A stretch of DNA of 64,000 nt from Liolophura sinensis (taxonomy: Eukaryota; Mollusca; Polyplacophora; Chitonida; Chitonidae), in assembly GCF_032854445.1 (NCBI RefSeq), contig NC_088295.1:30374470-30438469 (forward strand), given 5' to 3'. A model generated the notes under the pieces. It had not been told where the DNA came from. It worked only from the letters and a program-made list of their open reading frames with translations, and made no database searches. A program made the translations under genes and the position numbers. Positions 1 through 15,100 of the stretch are shown one piece after another; the first letter of the stretch is position 1; every line of letters starts with the position of its first letter.

Positions 1-186
1 ATTTGTCTGCGGACAAGGGAGGTCACTTGTTCTTGTACCACCCTCTGTTGCCACACGTCTCAGGACTTCACCAAATCTATGACAAACAGCCACTGGAGTA
101 CTGCTGTGTCCGCTCAGGCCTATGCCAGTTGTACACTCAGCTCAGGCCAGTCAGTCAGTGCTTCAGATTTGTACCGTTTAGACTTA
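1..186 (+). CDS. AMOP domain, C-terminal part (exon)
   Basis: Reads a Cys-rich segment with a CC pair followed by LCQLY and an RP near a further Cys, the pattern at the end of AMOP domains in MUC4 and SUSD2. It is followed directly by the VWD exon, the order known for that family. The donor is gtaagt after base 186, leaving phase 1. The 5' edge of the exon is outside the window. Confidence 0.75.
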
Positions 187-3100
187 GTAAGTTTGGGACT
201 TCAAGCTCCTTATAAAATTAGAGTTAATACAAATTAATCAGCCTACAGAGAAAATACAAATTTAATTTATTCTTCAAACTTGAACCACATTATTCTTAAG
301 TGTGAATACCTCTATTTTTATCATTCATTATTCTGAATCAGCAAGCTGTGAATCATAGGCTTTCAGGGTGTTTGTCTTCACAAGGTAATGAGCATTGTTG
401 AGGTGTGATCTATGTAGGCCAAATCTTATGTAGTAGGAGTTTTATCTATTTGTGTTTTCATTGGCAGGCTTCTTCTGGGGCGACCCTCACATTCAGACCC
501 TGGACAAAAAGGACTATACTTTCAATGGCTGGGGAGAGTATACTATGCTGGAGTTGCTATCAGGGGAGACAACTGCATTTGTACTACAAGCCAGAACTGG
601 CCGTGTCAAAGATGGTAATGGCAACTTTACCAATGCCACCATCTTCACTGGATTTGCCGTGAAAGACTATGTGAATACAGCTAATGTACAAATAGAACTC
701 TCCAATGATAGAAAAGGTTAGTAAACTTGAGTAATTTTGAGATAATCAGGTCATTTGAACATCTTTGAAACATCAATGTTTCACTGTGGAGCTGGCTGGA
801 ATGCGCTACCTATCTCTTGGCTGAAGGGCATTTCCCTTTGGTTGTAGATGTGTGGACTTGAAACCCAAAGATCACTGGTTCAAATCATCAGCTGGTAAGC
901 CCTGTCACACTGTTTGCACTGCTCTTAGGGCATCGATTGTGAGCATGCAGGGAAGCAATCAACAGTGCCCGTAGGCTCTTTTGGCTGGTCGCGTTTCAGT
1001 CCACTATCCTTTCTTATCCTGTGGTTTGGCAGGTACTTAACAAGGTTCAGTGTTATTTTACCTTTGATATATACCCAGTTTCGTCCACACATTGGCAAGT
1101 ACTTAACAAGGTGCAGTGTTATTATCTTTGGTATCAGCCCAGTTTCATCCACCTTAACTGCCATAAATGAAGAATTTTTGAGCAGACCATTTAAATAATC
1201 CTGAGTGGGACACTTTACTTAAGGAAACTGAATTAGTTTTAACCTACATTGTCCTTCACCAGGTCTGTTATTGTATGTGGATGGAGAAGATTACTCCCTT
1301 AACTACCGAGATGACCGTCCATTCCCATTTGGAGGCAATGTCAGCATTGTGAAACTGGGTACCTCTACTCTCAGCTTCAGCTTCCTGACTGGTGAGTTTT
1401 CCCACTGAAACAGTGGACATATCATATGGATAATGTATGCTTGGTGTCAAGAGAATTTCTGGCCAAGGTTTATATCCTGGGTCCCTTAACACAGGTTATG
1501 GCTGTTAAAGTGCTGTTCAAGGTCATTGCCTTTCTATAGCTGTGTTTTTGAAGTGTGGGTTCTAGAAAGCCTTGGGGAAGAACAATTTCCTTGTAAATTG
1601 ATCTTGTATCCTTCATTATTATTATTAAATTATAAAGATATTATTATTATATATATTATAACCCTGTTTTTAGACAGACAATTGTCAGTGCTTCAGTTCA
1701 TGCCAAAGCCCTTCACCTACATGTATGAGGTAATGTGTTGTCTTCCAGCTGTTGTAAAATTTGCTACTAGTGTGGGTCAGGGAGTTTGTCATTAACCAGG
1801 AACTGTCATGGTCTTTGATGGGGTCAGATTTTCTGTGGCTGTTTGATCCATCCAGACCAACAACATACATTCTAAACATTTCAAGTGCAATATAACATAC
1901 TGATAAATAAACATATGTAAATCCGGGATCAAAATGTGTGACATTGCAAGCTCTGAGAGTGATGACGTCAATAAAAATTAGGGTAATCCAGTATGAAATG
2001 TATTAGATTTTATGTTATATATCATCAGGGAACCAGTTGGAAGTGGATATGATACAAGAGACCATCACATATTTTGTATGTGTCAGAAGCTGTGAATATT
2101 TCCATGATAGAAAGTCATCTTTGTGATGACCTAGATGCAATTCAAGGTCATTATTTTTATTTGGAGCTGTTAAACGTGAGTGTATGACCAAACATTTTGA
2201 GCCCTGTAAATAAATGAACATTGTTTTTATTTTGTTGTAGGCTTGTCCTTTAATGTCAGTGTGGGTGAAGAGGTTTTGGATATTACTCTGACTCTCCCAG
2301 GCACATCAGAGTATACCACTAGGGGCCTGCTTGGCGTGTCTGATGGTGATGTGAACAACGATTTCACCCTGCCCAATGGCACCATATTGGACATAAATTC
2401 AACAGAGGAGGAAATATATTACAGATTTGGTCAACAGTGTAAGACAAATTCAGTTTTGTGTGTGAGCTTGTTAAATATATATGTATTTCTGATCTTTTTG
2501 TAGATATTTATGTAAATATCATTCATATACCTGTATAATATCAGGTTAACAGCTATATTTGCAACACCTGCAGCTTACAGTAATCTGCGCTGAAACAACA
2601 AGGAAAAAAGTATGTGTATGCTATGTGTATTTTTAGTTATTCTTGTAGAGGAATGTGTCAGTAGTTTAAATAGTATCATTCAGAAATGTGGCTTAAATGG
2701 TATGTATATATGTCCAATGTCTTTAGGTGATTGCGTGCTGAGGGTTCTGGCCTTGTTAATGTTTGTTGTAGGGATGGTTGATGCTAGTTCGTCGGTGTTC
2801 ACTTACCGGTCAGGAGAAAGTGTGGCCACCTACCAGCACCCTGATCATCGCCCACTGTTCCTCTCTGACTACAATGCTACTCAGCAAGCAGAGGCCCGGA
2901 TTATGTGTAGGGAAAGCCTTCAGTGTATCTATGACTACCTGGCAACTCTCAAACCCAGTCTGGCCTTGAGAACAAGGGATTTGAAGAACAGCACAGACCA
3001 GGAATTACAGGCTCTGGGTTAGTCTGAAATATGGTGATATCTACTAGTATACTCCAGATAAAATCTCAGTCTGCAGGGAGAGATCTTTGCATTCAACCTC

Positions 3101-6100
3101 CTGGTGCATATGCCATTGTGAAAAGTTTGGTAAGATTTAAATCTCCAAGGGTTCCCCCAGTTTCCTCCCACTATAATGCTGTCCACTGTCATGTAAGTGA
3201 AATATTCTTAAATACGGCATAAATACCAATCAAATAAATAAATAAATCAATTTCAAAGTGAACAAGGTAGAAATGCTGCAGATATCAAGCATGCAAACAT
3301 GTAGTATGCAATAATTTTGCAATATTACCTGGTTTTAGTTTCAATTAATAGGTAAATATATACTAGTTCTGATCCTTCATATCCATTAATTTTAAATTTG
3401 ATTGCTGATTAGCAAAAGTTTCCTCCATTTTAATAGTGATTTTAGTGACAGAATTGATCAGTCCATATTTAAAGCAAGGTTCTATTTAAAGTCAAAGCAA
3501 CATGTGAAATAGGCTGGAATAACAGTCCTTATTTTCATGATTTGAGGATTTATATACCTTTGCTGTGTTGATGTAAATTAATATAAAAATTAAATATCTA
3601 TTGTCTCAGGTTTTCTCCATATCGCCAATAAAACTGAACTTCATCACAATCAGCACTAAAGGCTACTACATATGATACTGAGTAGTAATGGCAGGAGGCT
3701 TGTTAGGCATGGCAGGCAGCTGTGTACATCTTCATGATCTGCCAGATATTCCCCTGATATAGTCTCCAGTATCTGTATAGCATGCAACAGTTCTCAAATG
3801 AATAAATTAATAAAATACAAGTGATCACACAACTTATGTAGGACAAGAACTCTCAAAACTGTTGTGCTGTTTAGAAATGTTTAGAAATTGCATAATTGAG
3901 ACTATAGGTAATATTTCATAAATGTAATACATGTTTAATACCAGTTTAAGGGCTACTTTTGTAGCATATACCATAGATATCACTGTGCTATAAGGTTTTA
4001 TATACTTAATCAGCAACCTACACTGTTCTCCAGTGCAAGTCAACACAGATTTTTTGTGAGCTAAGTGTTGTAGGTATGTTGAAAATTTGCAGTTGTTAAT
4101 CCAAAAGGAAAGTATGGTTTATAAACTGCTTTTTGATTTTTGTTTGTACAGAGAATGTTTCCCCTCAGGTGTTTAATGTGACTGGCATTAATGGGACAGT
4201 GGGCAGTATTAGCCAACTTACAATACAGTATAGTGATGCAGACAGCTCTGTGGTGACAGTGTCCCTTGTGGGGGAGGACATTTCAGGCCTAACACTCACA
4301 TCCTCGGGGCAGGGGAGTGCACAGGTTAACTGGACACCTGAGTCCATTGATCCTGTAATCATCAGGTAAGCTACATGTTATGTCATCACAGTGCAGAGAA
4401 AATTCTAGGCCTGTGATTGGTCTATCCGCCTTGGATAAGCTGCCATTTTTGCCAGCCAGGGTTGGAGATATTTTTCTGTTTACCTACGAATTCAAGAAGG
4501 CAAGTGCCCATCAATGGAAATGCTTGTCTGTATACCTGTGGAGTCAAGGACACGTGTGCCAGCAGGAACATCTAGTGATGTTCTTTGACAATGTACCAGT
4601 CAAAACTTTTCTTCTATTCTGTTCTAATGATTCAGCAGCTAACAACAACATCATGTGGAAAAAACTTGTTGTAACATCTTTTTGATACAATAAAATTTCA
4701 CACCTTGCAAATTGTATTAAAAATGACTAATAAGCAGTTCATCTAAGGCAAATATATTTCTCTCAGCTCAACCAAGGCCCCTAGTTGGACCTCTTCAGCT
4801 TCCTCTAATCCTGTTTGCCGGTGGCAAAGCAAAGCATCTGTGAAAACACAGCAAGCATTATTCATTCAAGTAAAATTATCCATACACATGTAGTGCTCTT
4901 CATTATGAAGATCTTGAAGATCAACATTTTCCCAAACCCGAAATCATGTCAATGAAATGTCAGGCTGTACACCCATGCCACATGGAATTTAGAAACCTGG
5001 AAGAGCATCATTGCCTAAAGTTGGGCAACTTTGAGTGAGTAGTCTGGATCAGTGTTAGCCGACAGTAGAAGGCAGTATTGCTCCAGATGGTCTATTAAAA
5101 GCCATCTTGCATTATATTTATGATAGAATTAGAATTAGAGCTTTGTCTTTTGGCTGGTAACTTCCAGACAACATTAATGATGCTCACTGCTGCACTGGGT
5201 AGTTTTGCTTTCTTATCACCAGTTGCTCTCAAGGTATACCCTAAAGTCGTCCTCAAAATGATCTCAAACAGCATCCAAATTATCCAACATTCAATCTGTG
5301 TTATATTGTCTCTGTCCAGATTTAAAAAGCTTGTGAGTACAAAACACAACATCATAAATAGAATAAATGGATTCACCTGAGTACCAGCTTCCTCCTCAGT
5401 CCTCCCACAATGACAGAGCAGCCTCTCCAATAACAATGAGCAACTGTTCATGCACTGTAAGCATGTTCATTTCCCATCTAGTGGTTAAATGTGCTTGCCT
5501 TCCAATTGCTGGGACATGAAAGGTAGGGGTTCAAAACCAGTCCTGGACAGGGAATTCATTTTGTAGATTCTCCACCAGTCTCACTACATGTGGGGTCTTG
5601 GCCACACTTTAATAGAGGTTGATGATGCATGTGCTAGTTGTGTTCTGCGCTGTTCTGAAGAAGGCCTCACATGATACTTTTCAGGTTACAAGCCAGAGAC
5701 GACCAGGGAGGGGTGTCACCTGAGTATGAGGTACCTGTGAGGCTCTGTTCAGGGTGTAACAACCAGGGGTCCTGTGTGTTCAGTCAAGCCACAACCCCTA
5801 CTTCCAACATCTCCCTGGCAACATTCCAGCTGGTCAGGTGTGAATGTCAAGAAGGATGGACAGGTAGGTCTCGCACAAACTGCGCACAACATTGTGATGA
5901 TGAAACTATCTGCGTTAGGTTAATACAAGAATAGTAATTTTTTCAGTCTATTACCTGTATATTTATTTTTTGGTTTAATAATAACAGATCATGTTAGCTT
6001 TAATTTTTCTTTTATTACCATGATTATTATGTTTTGTTTTTAATACTGAAAGAACAGGATACAGAAATAGGGATTGTTATACATTTATACATTGGATTAA

Positions 6101-9100
6101 ACTTGTAGACAGGTGTCAACAGAAATATGAAACAAAGTTTGACATATTAATGAATTTTGTCACCTTTTAAAAGTGAGACAGGATTACTTTTTTATACATT
6201 GTTAAAGTTTTAGTATATTTGTGTTGCCTTGTGCAACCAAATTTTCTTGGTTGTTAATTTGCCCCTAATTACCAAAGCCAAACGATGCAATCTTTACCTC
6301 TTCCAAGAAGACGGCAACTTCTTCCCACTTGTATCAAGATGGTCCAAAGCTGTAGACTTATTTATTCTGTCCTTTATTATGTCACAATTGTAAGTGTGCG
6401 TGCGCTCATAAAAACATATATGAAGTACGCGCACTCAGAGCAACGCCACAGAAGAAAGTGATGCTTTCAACTGTCATTTTGGACAGTCTGTGTAGCTTGT
6501 CCTAGAGTCTCCCATTATAAGTTGTCAGTTGTTACCTGCTTAACGTTGCCATTGACTGAGCCCTGTATTTCAGTAGAAATACATTTGCCTCAGTCCAGCT
6601 GATTTTATTGAATACAAAGTTGAATTGGTTCATTTAGAGAGTTTTGCGAGGGTCAAGATTATTTTTCCTTGTGCATGAACATAATCAGGAACAATTTTGA
6701 TACAGCGTATGAACAATTTTGATTTCTAATTTGAGGTGTAAAAATATACATGTTGTTTTTGTCAGGTTCTGATTGTGAGCAAGACTATAACATATGCATG
6801 GAGAACCCCTGTCCTGAAGGTGCCAGTTGTACAGACTACCATCCTTCCCAAACTGCTGAGCATGGCAAACAGTACGAATGTGGTGACTGTCCTACCGGCT
6901 ACACCCTCAATGTTAAGAAGACAAAGTGCTTAGGTGAAATGAACCGCTTTGAAATCAAACTTTTTTTCAGGTGGTGACTGCAGAGTCGTTGTTGGGAGGG
7001 GGGGGGGGGGGACTTTTTGGGACTTTCTCTTGCAGCCTACTTCCACCTGCCCTATCTATTGATCCTATCTATAATCCTGTCACTTATTAACATTAGATAT
7101 ACAGTAACTATATATACACTGGGCAGCTGATATACATGTATCTTTCCGGAGGCCTTTGATCAAATCTGGATCGGGTCACACCAAAGAATTTAAAATCTTA
7201 CTTGTTGCTGCCTCCTTTGGCGCTCAACACTGAGAGGTTAGAACAAGCAAACAGGACTGATTGACCCGGGGTGTCAGTATAGCTTGACTGTTTGGGGTAT
7301 CATGCCTTGTGTCTTCCGCATGATACCTCAGTGCCATCAGCACTTTGGCAGCACGGATTCGTCATGCCTCAAGAAGACATAGTGTACATAGTATATGTGT
7401 ACATAGTATATGTACACACACCTAATGATTCCTCGACAATGTATGACTGAAAAATGGTTTAGTACAACATTAAACCCAAGCATACATACATATATACAAA
7501 CATGTATCTTTACTCTTATTTATTGCAGATGTGGATGAATGTGCTGAGTCAAACTTGAACACATGCAGTCAAATGTGCAAAAACACTCTGGGCGGATACA
7601 TATGTCAGTGTTCTGCAGGATATCGTTTGATAGACGGACTTTGCATCAGTAAGTAATGATAGTCCACTTTCAAATTTTTGGGATATTGGTGACAAATGCG
7701 AATTGTGCCAAGGTTTTTGGACATTGATGGCCAATGGGTGTGTTAATATCTATTAATATTACTTGTGCACAAGTGTTTCAAGTATTGATGACCAGTACCT
7801 GTGTACCAATATTTTTGGATATGGTGATAAGTACTTGTGAACTTGTGAATTTGAATGTACAGATGATGAGTCTGTGATGTGTACTAATGTTTACTGATGA
7901 TGAGTCTGTGTTGTGTACTAATGTTTTCAGATATTGATGAGTGCCAGGAAAGAACCAGTGGTTGTGAGCAGATCTGTACAGATGAAGAGCCCAGCTACAG
8001 ATGTGGCTGTAATCCTGGCTTCTTCCTCAGCGATGATAAACACACATGTACAAAAGGTAGCTGCTTCACCTTCAGAAAACAGAATCTATGTTTTATTTTT
8101 ATGCTGTTTTTCAAAATGTCTTTTCAATGTCAGTGCCATTTTGTGCATATTCTACATACATGTCTTGAGACGTGAGGCTTTAAAATAAATAGTTGTCAGT
8201 AGGTGAATTAGTCTATGCAGGACTAATGGTCAGAAATGTGATGTATTAATATTCATGTCTTTTTATAGGCCTGCATGAGAGTCATGGGTTAAATTCCCTC
8301 TGACTCAGTTTCCTTTCACTATAATGCTGGGCATTGTCATATAAGGAAAATATTCTTGAGTACTGTTTAAAACACAAATGAAAGATGAACACAAGTGAAG
8401 ATTTTCACTGTTCTGCAGATTTCAAACAGGCTGCATGTAGGCAGGGAATTTGTAGATTAGCTTGTGGGGCCTTGTGCCAACATCAGCTGTTAATGATACT
8501 TGTTTGGCCGCTTTTGGAGTCTGATTTTTGATGACAATAACATTTCACATGCACTAGTGTGGAGTCCATATCTGTATACATATGTCACATGTGCAAAGTT
8601 CGTCGGTAACTTGTCACATGTGCAAAGTTCATCAGTAACTTGTCACATGTGCAAAGTTCGTCGGTAACTTGCCACGGGTCAAAGGTTTATTCTAGACAAC
8701 AATCAAATGAATAAATAAATTTAATTGTGGTTGTAACTTTGTGTTGTCAGAAAACAACGACCCATGCTCTAGCGTAACCCACAAGTGTGAATACGGCTGT
8801 AAGCTGGTGAACGGTGCGGCCCAGTGTTTCTGTGCTCTGGGGTACAGAGTGGAGCAGAATGGAACCTGTTCAGGTTAGAGGAGGGGTTCATTTCATTGGG
8901 AGAATTTGACAAACTACACATACAGAAGTTCAAATCACAGAAAAGAACACCTCGGTTTCTGCTGTAATGCTGCAGTGCTTATGAACTACTTAACATTATT
9001 AAAAGTGTGTTATGACCACACATATACCAAAAAGTGTTATATATATAATGTTATATTATAAGGCATATTATGTTAACAGAAGAGTACTGCTTTGTTATAA

Positions 9101-12100
9101 AAGATGTAAAGGGGTTAAGTTTACAAGTTCCCCAACACATGTTTCAAGCTTTCAGGGAAGATAATGCAACACATGTAATATCAGTTCAAATAATAATTGT
9201 ATGGATGACATTTTAATTCATGATTTTTATGTAGAGTAGGCATTCAAATGAATTCAGAAGTGTTATTTTTGTCACATAGTGAATGAAGTTTAGAAGAATG
9301 GAGAATTTTCATGCTGAAAGGTTCATGATGAAGTATAGTTTACCTTGTCACATATATTTCTTTGAACAGTTTGTTTCAAAGTGAAATTTGAAGATGTTTC
9401 CATTATTACTTGGATTTGAGTTATTTTATTTACTTTTTTTCTAAAATATTTATCTTCACAAAAAATAAACCTGAAGAATTAAAATAATCAGATTCTAATT
9501 ACAATTTGTTCCTTTTTTTGCAAAACAGGACATTGACAAAGTAATATGTGTTGTTGTTTTCTGTCTCTGTCTGTTTTCAGATATTGATGAGTGTAAGACA
9601 TCACTGTGTTCTGCAATTTGTGAAAACACACCTGGAAGTTTTACCTGCAGCTGTAACCCTGGTTACAAACTAGCCTCTGATGGGCTTGCTTGTGAAGGTT
9701 AGGCTTGAAAATGATTCTGCCACTGGCAAATGTGGCAACATCCTAAACACAAAACAAATTTTTCATGCTTAAGTCAGTTAAACTTTATGGTAAGCTTTAT
9801 TTCATTTCACATACAAATCACTTTTATATATTGTTATATTTAATACTTGTGTAAAGATACCATTAGAAACAAATCTACAAACATTTCTGTTCCACTTTCA
9901 TGAGTTTGTTCTTTTGTAAATTCATACAGTGAGAACAAGTCCAGTTAAGTGCAGCTTGTAATGTTGAATATTCCATTGTCTGATAAGTCAAGAGTCAAAG
10001 AGTAAATTTCAAAGCTCTATATTGAGCTTAACTCTTAGCATTTTACATCTTAGCTATCATCTGAACTTGTGCATACTTAAGTTTAATTGCAGTTGGGTAA
10101 TCAGGCTTTTCCATGTATTCAGATTTTTCCATTCTTCCTAAAGTAATGAACCTGTTTCCCTGAAACGCATGAACTGCTCAATCAGACTAGCTACTAGTTG
10201 TTCTTTATGAAGGGCTTTGACATTTTAAACTGGTATTCTGATAGCACAAACTAGTACGGGACACATGTTGCTTCTGCAATACTTCTAGAATGCTTGTCCA
10301 CTCTGCCAGATGAGAGGCGCGTATTGAAGTTTCAAAACTCTAGTTACCATCATGTTATAAACTTGTTGCTCATAGGTTGTTTCTGTGTTTAGTGTGTGAT
10401 GGCCTCCACTGGGGAGACAACTGCAGGCGGCTGTGTACCTGTAGTGAACACGCCTCAAGCTGCTCTAACTCCCAGGGCTGTTTGTGCAAGCCTGGCTGGA
10501 CTGGGGAGCACTGTGACGAGGATGTGAAGGAGTGTGATACAGCCTCCTGTGGATACCTACGACATTGCATAGACACACCGGGCTCGTACAGATGCCAGTG
10601 TATGGCAGGATACAAAGAGGAGGATGGCCAGTGTAGGGGTGAGTGTCTGATGCCCTCTACTATTTAATTCCTGTGTATAAAGCCTCTCCATACTCCATGT
10701 ACTCACAATATAACAATATACTCCATACTGGCAATATACATGTATACCATTTCAGAATTTGATTTTCATGTTCATGTAGAGTTGTACATGTGTCTATCTC
10801 ATATCCAGCAGCTTATATGACGTTGACATGCCCAGACTCAGTGTTGATATGGTAGATGGGAAATAATTATAACTCTTTTTAATATTGCACTGGTTATCTA
10901 TTTATCAGGCTTTGGTTATTTTGTGCTGTGATGTTTTCTGCAGTGGTTTCACCATTAAAATGTCTGGCCATTTGTGCATGTAAATTCATAGTCAGTTGAT
11001 TGATGGATTGATCGATGGCAGTGTTTAAAACTGGCCTTCCGTAACATACAATGTGTATTCAGCTTGGGTGAAAGGGATCTTCGAAACACTGCATGTATTA
11101 AAGATCACCTACTGCTGCTGTAATAAGGTCAAAAATTCCAAATCTGCAAAAGTGTTTGGATCTTTATGCATGTAGATACATCAGCTTGGAGTAAACAAAC
11201 TTTAATATTGTTCTGTTTGTTGTTGCAGATATCGATGAGTGCTCCTTGGGAGGAATTTATAATTGTACTCAGGATTGCCAGAATACAATGGGCAGTTTCC
11301 AGTGTACATGTGCCCCAGGGTACCAAGGAGATGGTCAAGCCTGTACAAGTGAGCGAGACTGGCTATGAAAGTGTTCATACCCTAATGACCTAAAAATTCA
11401 ACAACAACAAAAAGAGCATTTTGGAGGCAAATAAGTGTCATGAGATACATTTTCATGACTTCTGAACAGGTCCTAATATTGACATTTTCCCAGTAGGATA
11501 TCATCCTACCTTCTAAACTTCTCTCAAATCACCTTTCTTGGACGAAATGTCAGGTCATTTAGGGTAAATAAGTGTCATGAGATACATTTTCATGACTTCT
11601 GAACAGGTCCTAATATTGACATTTTCCCAGTAGGATATCATCCTACCTTCTAAACTTCTCTCAAATCACCTTTCTTGGACGAAATGTCAGGTCATTTAGG
11701 GTAAATAAGTGTCATGAGATACATTTTCATGACTTCTGAACAGGTCCTAATATTGACATTTTCCCAGTATGATATCATCCTACCTTCTAAACTTCTCTCA
11801 AATCACCTTTCTTGGACGAAATGTCAGGTCATTTAGGGTATGCTATCTGTCTGTGTCTTGAGTCAGAATGAAATTGGCAGAACAAGCTTTCGACCTACAA
11901 TTACAATTACAATATCTATTAATTATTTATGTAATATCTGATTGTTGCTTAAAGGAAAAGACCTCTAAAACTCGAAGTAGACTACCTAAAACTGTACATA
12001 AACATACTTTCATTTGTTTTTTTAGATTTTTGTGAAAAGAGTTAAAGGCACTGGAACATTTGAATTATAAGGTTGGCTTTATGGACCATACTACCAGAGG

Positions 12101-15100
12101 TTAGGAACTCTTACGTCACATGAAGGTTTTTCAACTCCAATCATGACATTGAAAGTTGGAATAACTGTTTTTACCCATGAGTGAAAGATTACTGAAATGA
12201 TGTTCCCAAAAATTCTTTCCTTCTGGTGAACATCAGGAAAAAAGGTGATATGACGTCAGAGTTCCTAGATACCGTCGGTATGGCTTATAAAAGCCCACCA
12301 TAGTTTTCAAATATTTGAGTATCTTTCAACACTTAAAAAAATCTGAAAAAAATAAATGAAAGTATTTTTATTCATAGTTTTTAATTATCTGTATGCTGAA
12401 CTTTGCTTTGTATTTTAGGTTTCTTTTACCTTTATGTCATACTCCAAAATTGTTCAGGTATGCAATAGAGGTCATTTCTGTTAGTGGAGGAAACCAGGGT
12501 GCTCAGGGAAACCAGTGAGCTTTGACAGGCTACTGACAAAGATTAATCCCCATTTTTGAAGTACATGTACAATGTATGCACAGTATGTTGGTGGAAGTCA
12601 AATGTCCTTCAGTGAAAGTTCAGTGACACGTCATCAGCTGTGTCATCAAATAAGTCAGTTTCGACAAATCAGTGACATGAAACTGTCATTTCAGAAATGC
12701 TGTAGAAGGGTAGGAATGGCATGATCAGCGCTTGGTGTTGGAGTGTGGAGGGGAATATACACCACTACATAACTGTGCAATCAGCACTGTGCAGGAAGGA
12801 AATGCCAGTAAACTTTGTGTTTCTCTCTTTCAGATGTTGATGAATGTGCAACTGGAATTCATCGGTGTCAGCACAAGTGTGTTGATGTCACAGGAAGTTA
12901 TAACTGTGAATGTTACCAAGGCTACGCTCTGAATGATGACAGGTTCACATGCACTCAAGGTAGATTGGTTTTACTTTTGTAGTTTATTTAAAACAATGTC
13001 AAGATGTTTTATAATCTGTGGTGATCTATGAATACAAAGTGGCTGCTTTGAATTGATCAGACATCATTTTATTTAGAATCATTATCATTACCAGAAATGA
13101 TAGGATGTTGATGCAGCTGCTAATACGAGTAGGATGAAATGGAGACGATAACTTTGAAGTTCTGTATGGTTATATACATTGTGGCCTGTTTCTGATACAA
13201 TGCCATATGGAATATAATATTTATTTCCTCTATGTATTCCACATGCTACTTCCTGTAAGGTTTTACATCAGATTCTTCTTGTCACTTCATATTAAGCCTT
13301 GCTGTATTCATGTAAGGTTTTGTGTCCTATTGTATATTGACACTTGTGTGTATACTTTGAAACTCTCAGTGGGTAAATGGGGCCTCCGTGGATCAGTTGG
13401 TTAGCGCGCTAGCGCAGTGTGATGACCCAGCAGTCTCTCACCAATGCGGTCGCTGTGAGTTCAAGTCCAGCTCATGCTGGCTTCCTCTCCGGCCCTACGT
13501 GGGAAGCAACCTGCGGATGGTCATGGGTTTCCCCCAGGCTCTGCCCGGTTTCCACCCACCATAATGCTGGACGCCGTCATATAAGTGAAATATTCTTGGG
13601 TACAGTGTAAAACACCAATTAAGTAAATAAATAAATAAATCAGCGGGTAAATATTTTGGCCCATTATTATTAATACAGTGTCACAGATATAGAAAAGAAT
13701 TTAAATTTCCTATTCCACATGTTTTTCATGTGAGGTTTTATGTGCTGTTCATGGCAACAGTTTTATCCAATGCTACATGCTACTTCATTCTATTTCAGTT
13801 GCAACAAATTGTGACCTGAACTGTGATCAGATCTGTAACACAGAATCCACCAATGCTACCTGTGACTGTTTTACTGGGTATGAGAGGAAAAGTGACCGAT
13901 GTGAAGGTAATAACTCCTGTTACCAACACAGATGTCAGAGTGTATATTCAGTATGTTGTATTATGTTTCATGCTTTAGATGGGACATCTGGCATGCAAAG
14001 TAAATGGTGAATGGAATAATGGCGGATGAATGGAATAATGGATATACTAGCCTTTCACTGATGAGGTCACAAAGTCAAGTCCATCATCTTCATTTAAAGT
14101 CATTACAAATCACAAACATTTAAAACCAAGCTTGCAGTCTGGATGTTTCAGTCCACAAATGCTTTCTTATCACCTCAATATTTTTTTATTGCGTGATTGG
14201 ACATGTCATGAAATGACTTGGATTCCAATCTCTGTGGACTTGATAAGACAATCATAGCTTCAGATTTAGCTCAAATGTGATTGCTTGTTGAGACTGACTT
14301 GTCACCTGTCAACCATGCACACATCCCATGCATGTGTCCTATCATTTGGACCTGCCAGTTTTGCCTGCATAGCCAGCCAGCGGGCCTTTTTAGAGATTAC
14401 ACACACATCCTACTTCGGCATGCCACCATGTCCAATCTGCCGTTCTGATTTATGACCTCTTCATCTAGGTCGATTTACATGTGAACATGTGAAAGGGATG
14501 TAAAATTTGAATCGCAAGTAAATATGCTTAAATTCAACAGTTTAGTATGTACTTCATGAAGGAACATAAATGTATAGAAAAGATACTTTTCTGAGCTTTT
14601 TCTCACTTTACCTGTAGATGTTTTGAGTTTTGCACCGAAGGATGAGATAAGTTATGTTTGACATGCAGTCAGTGCTGCTATTTGTTATCATAAATTCCTG
14701 ATTTCTCATGATAGCATGTACAGAAAGGTGGAATACAGAAATTAACTCTTAAACAAGGTGTGTGTATTTTATTAGACAGATACTACAACATTTGGCTTTT
14801 TCTGAACTGTTTACAGATATTGATGAGTGTAAGACACGCTGTGATGGCATGAATATGGTTTGTAAAAATACAGTTGGGAGATACAACTGTTCCTGCAATC
14901 GTGGATATAAGCTGAATGCTGATGAATCGCAGTGTGAGGGTGAGTAGTACACCATTGCTGTTATATTTGTGTTGAATTTGGAGATTCACCAACTCTCACT
15001 GTTTGTAGGGCCTAGTTAACATTAAACAACTGATGATATCCGTATGGCCTTTTTCACAATCTGATGTTTACGAAAGACCTCGAGCTTGGTTCACAAAGCG

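Noticed and set aside
4380..5451. ORFs of 86-118 codons in the intron between exons 4152-4365 and 5685-5863
   Set aside because: No family motif, no splice context and no composition unlike intron; likely chance.
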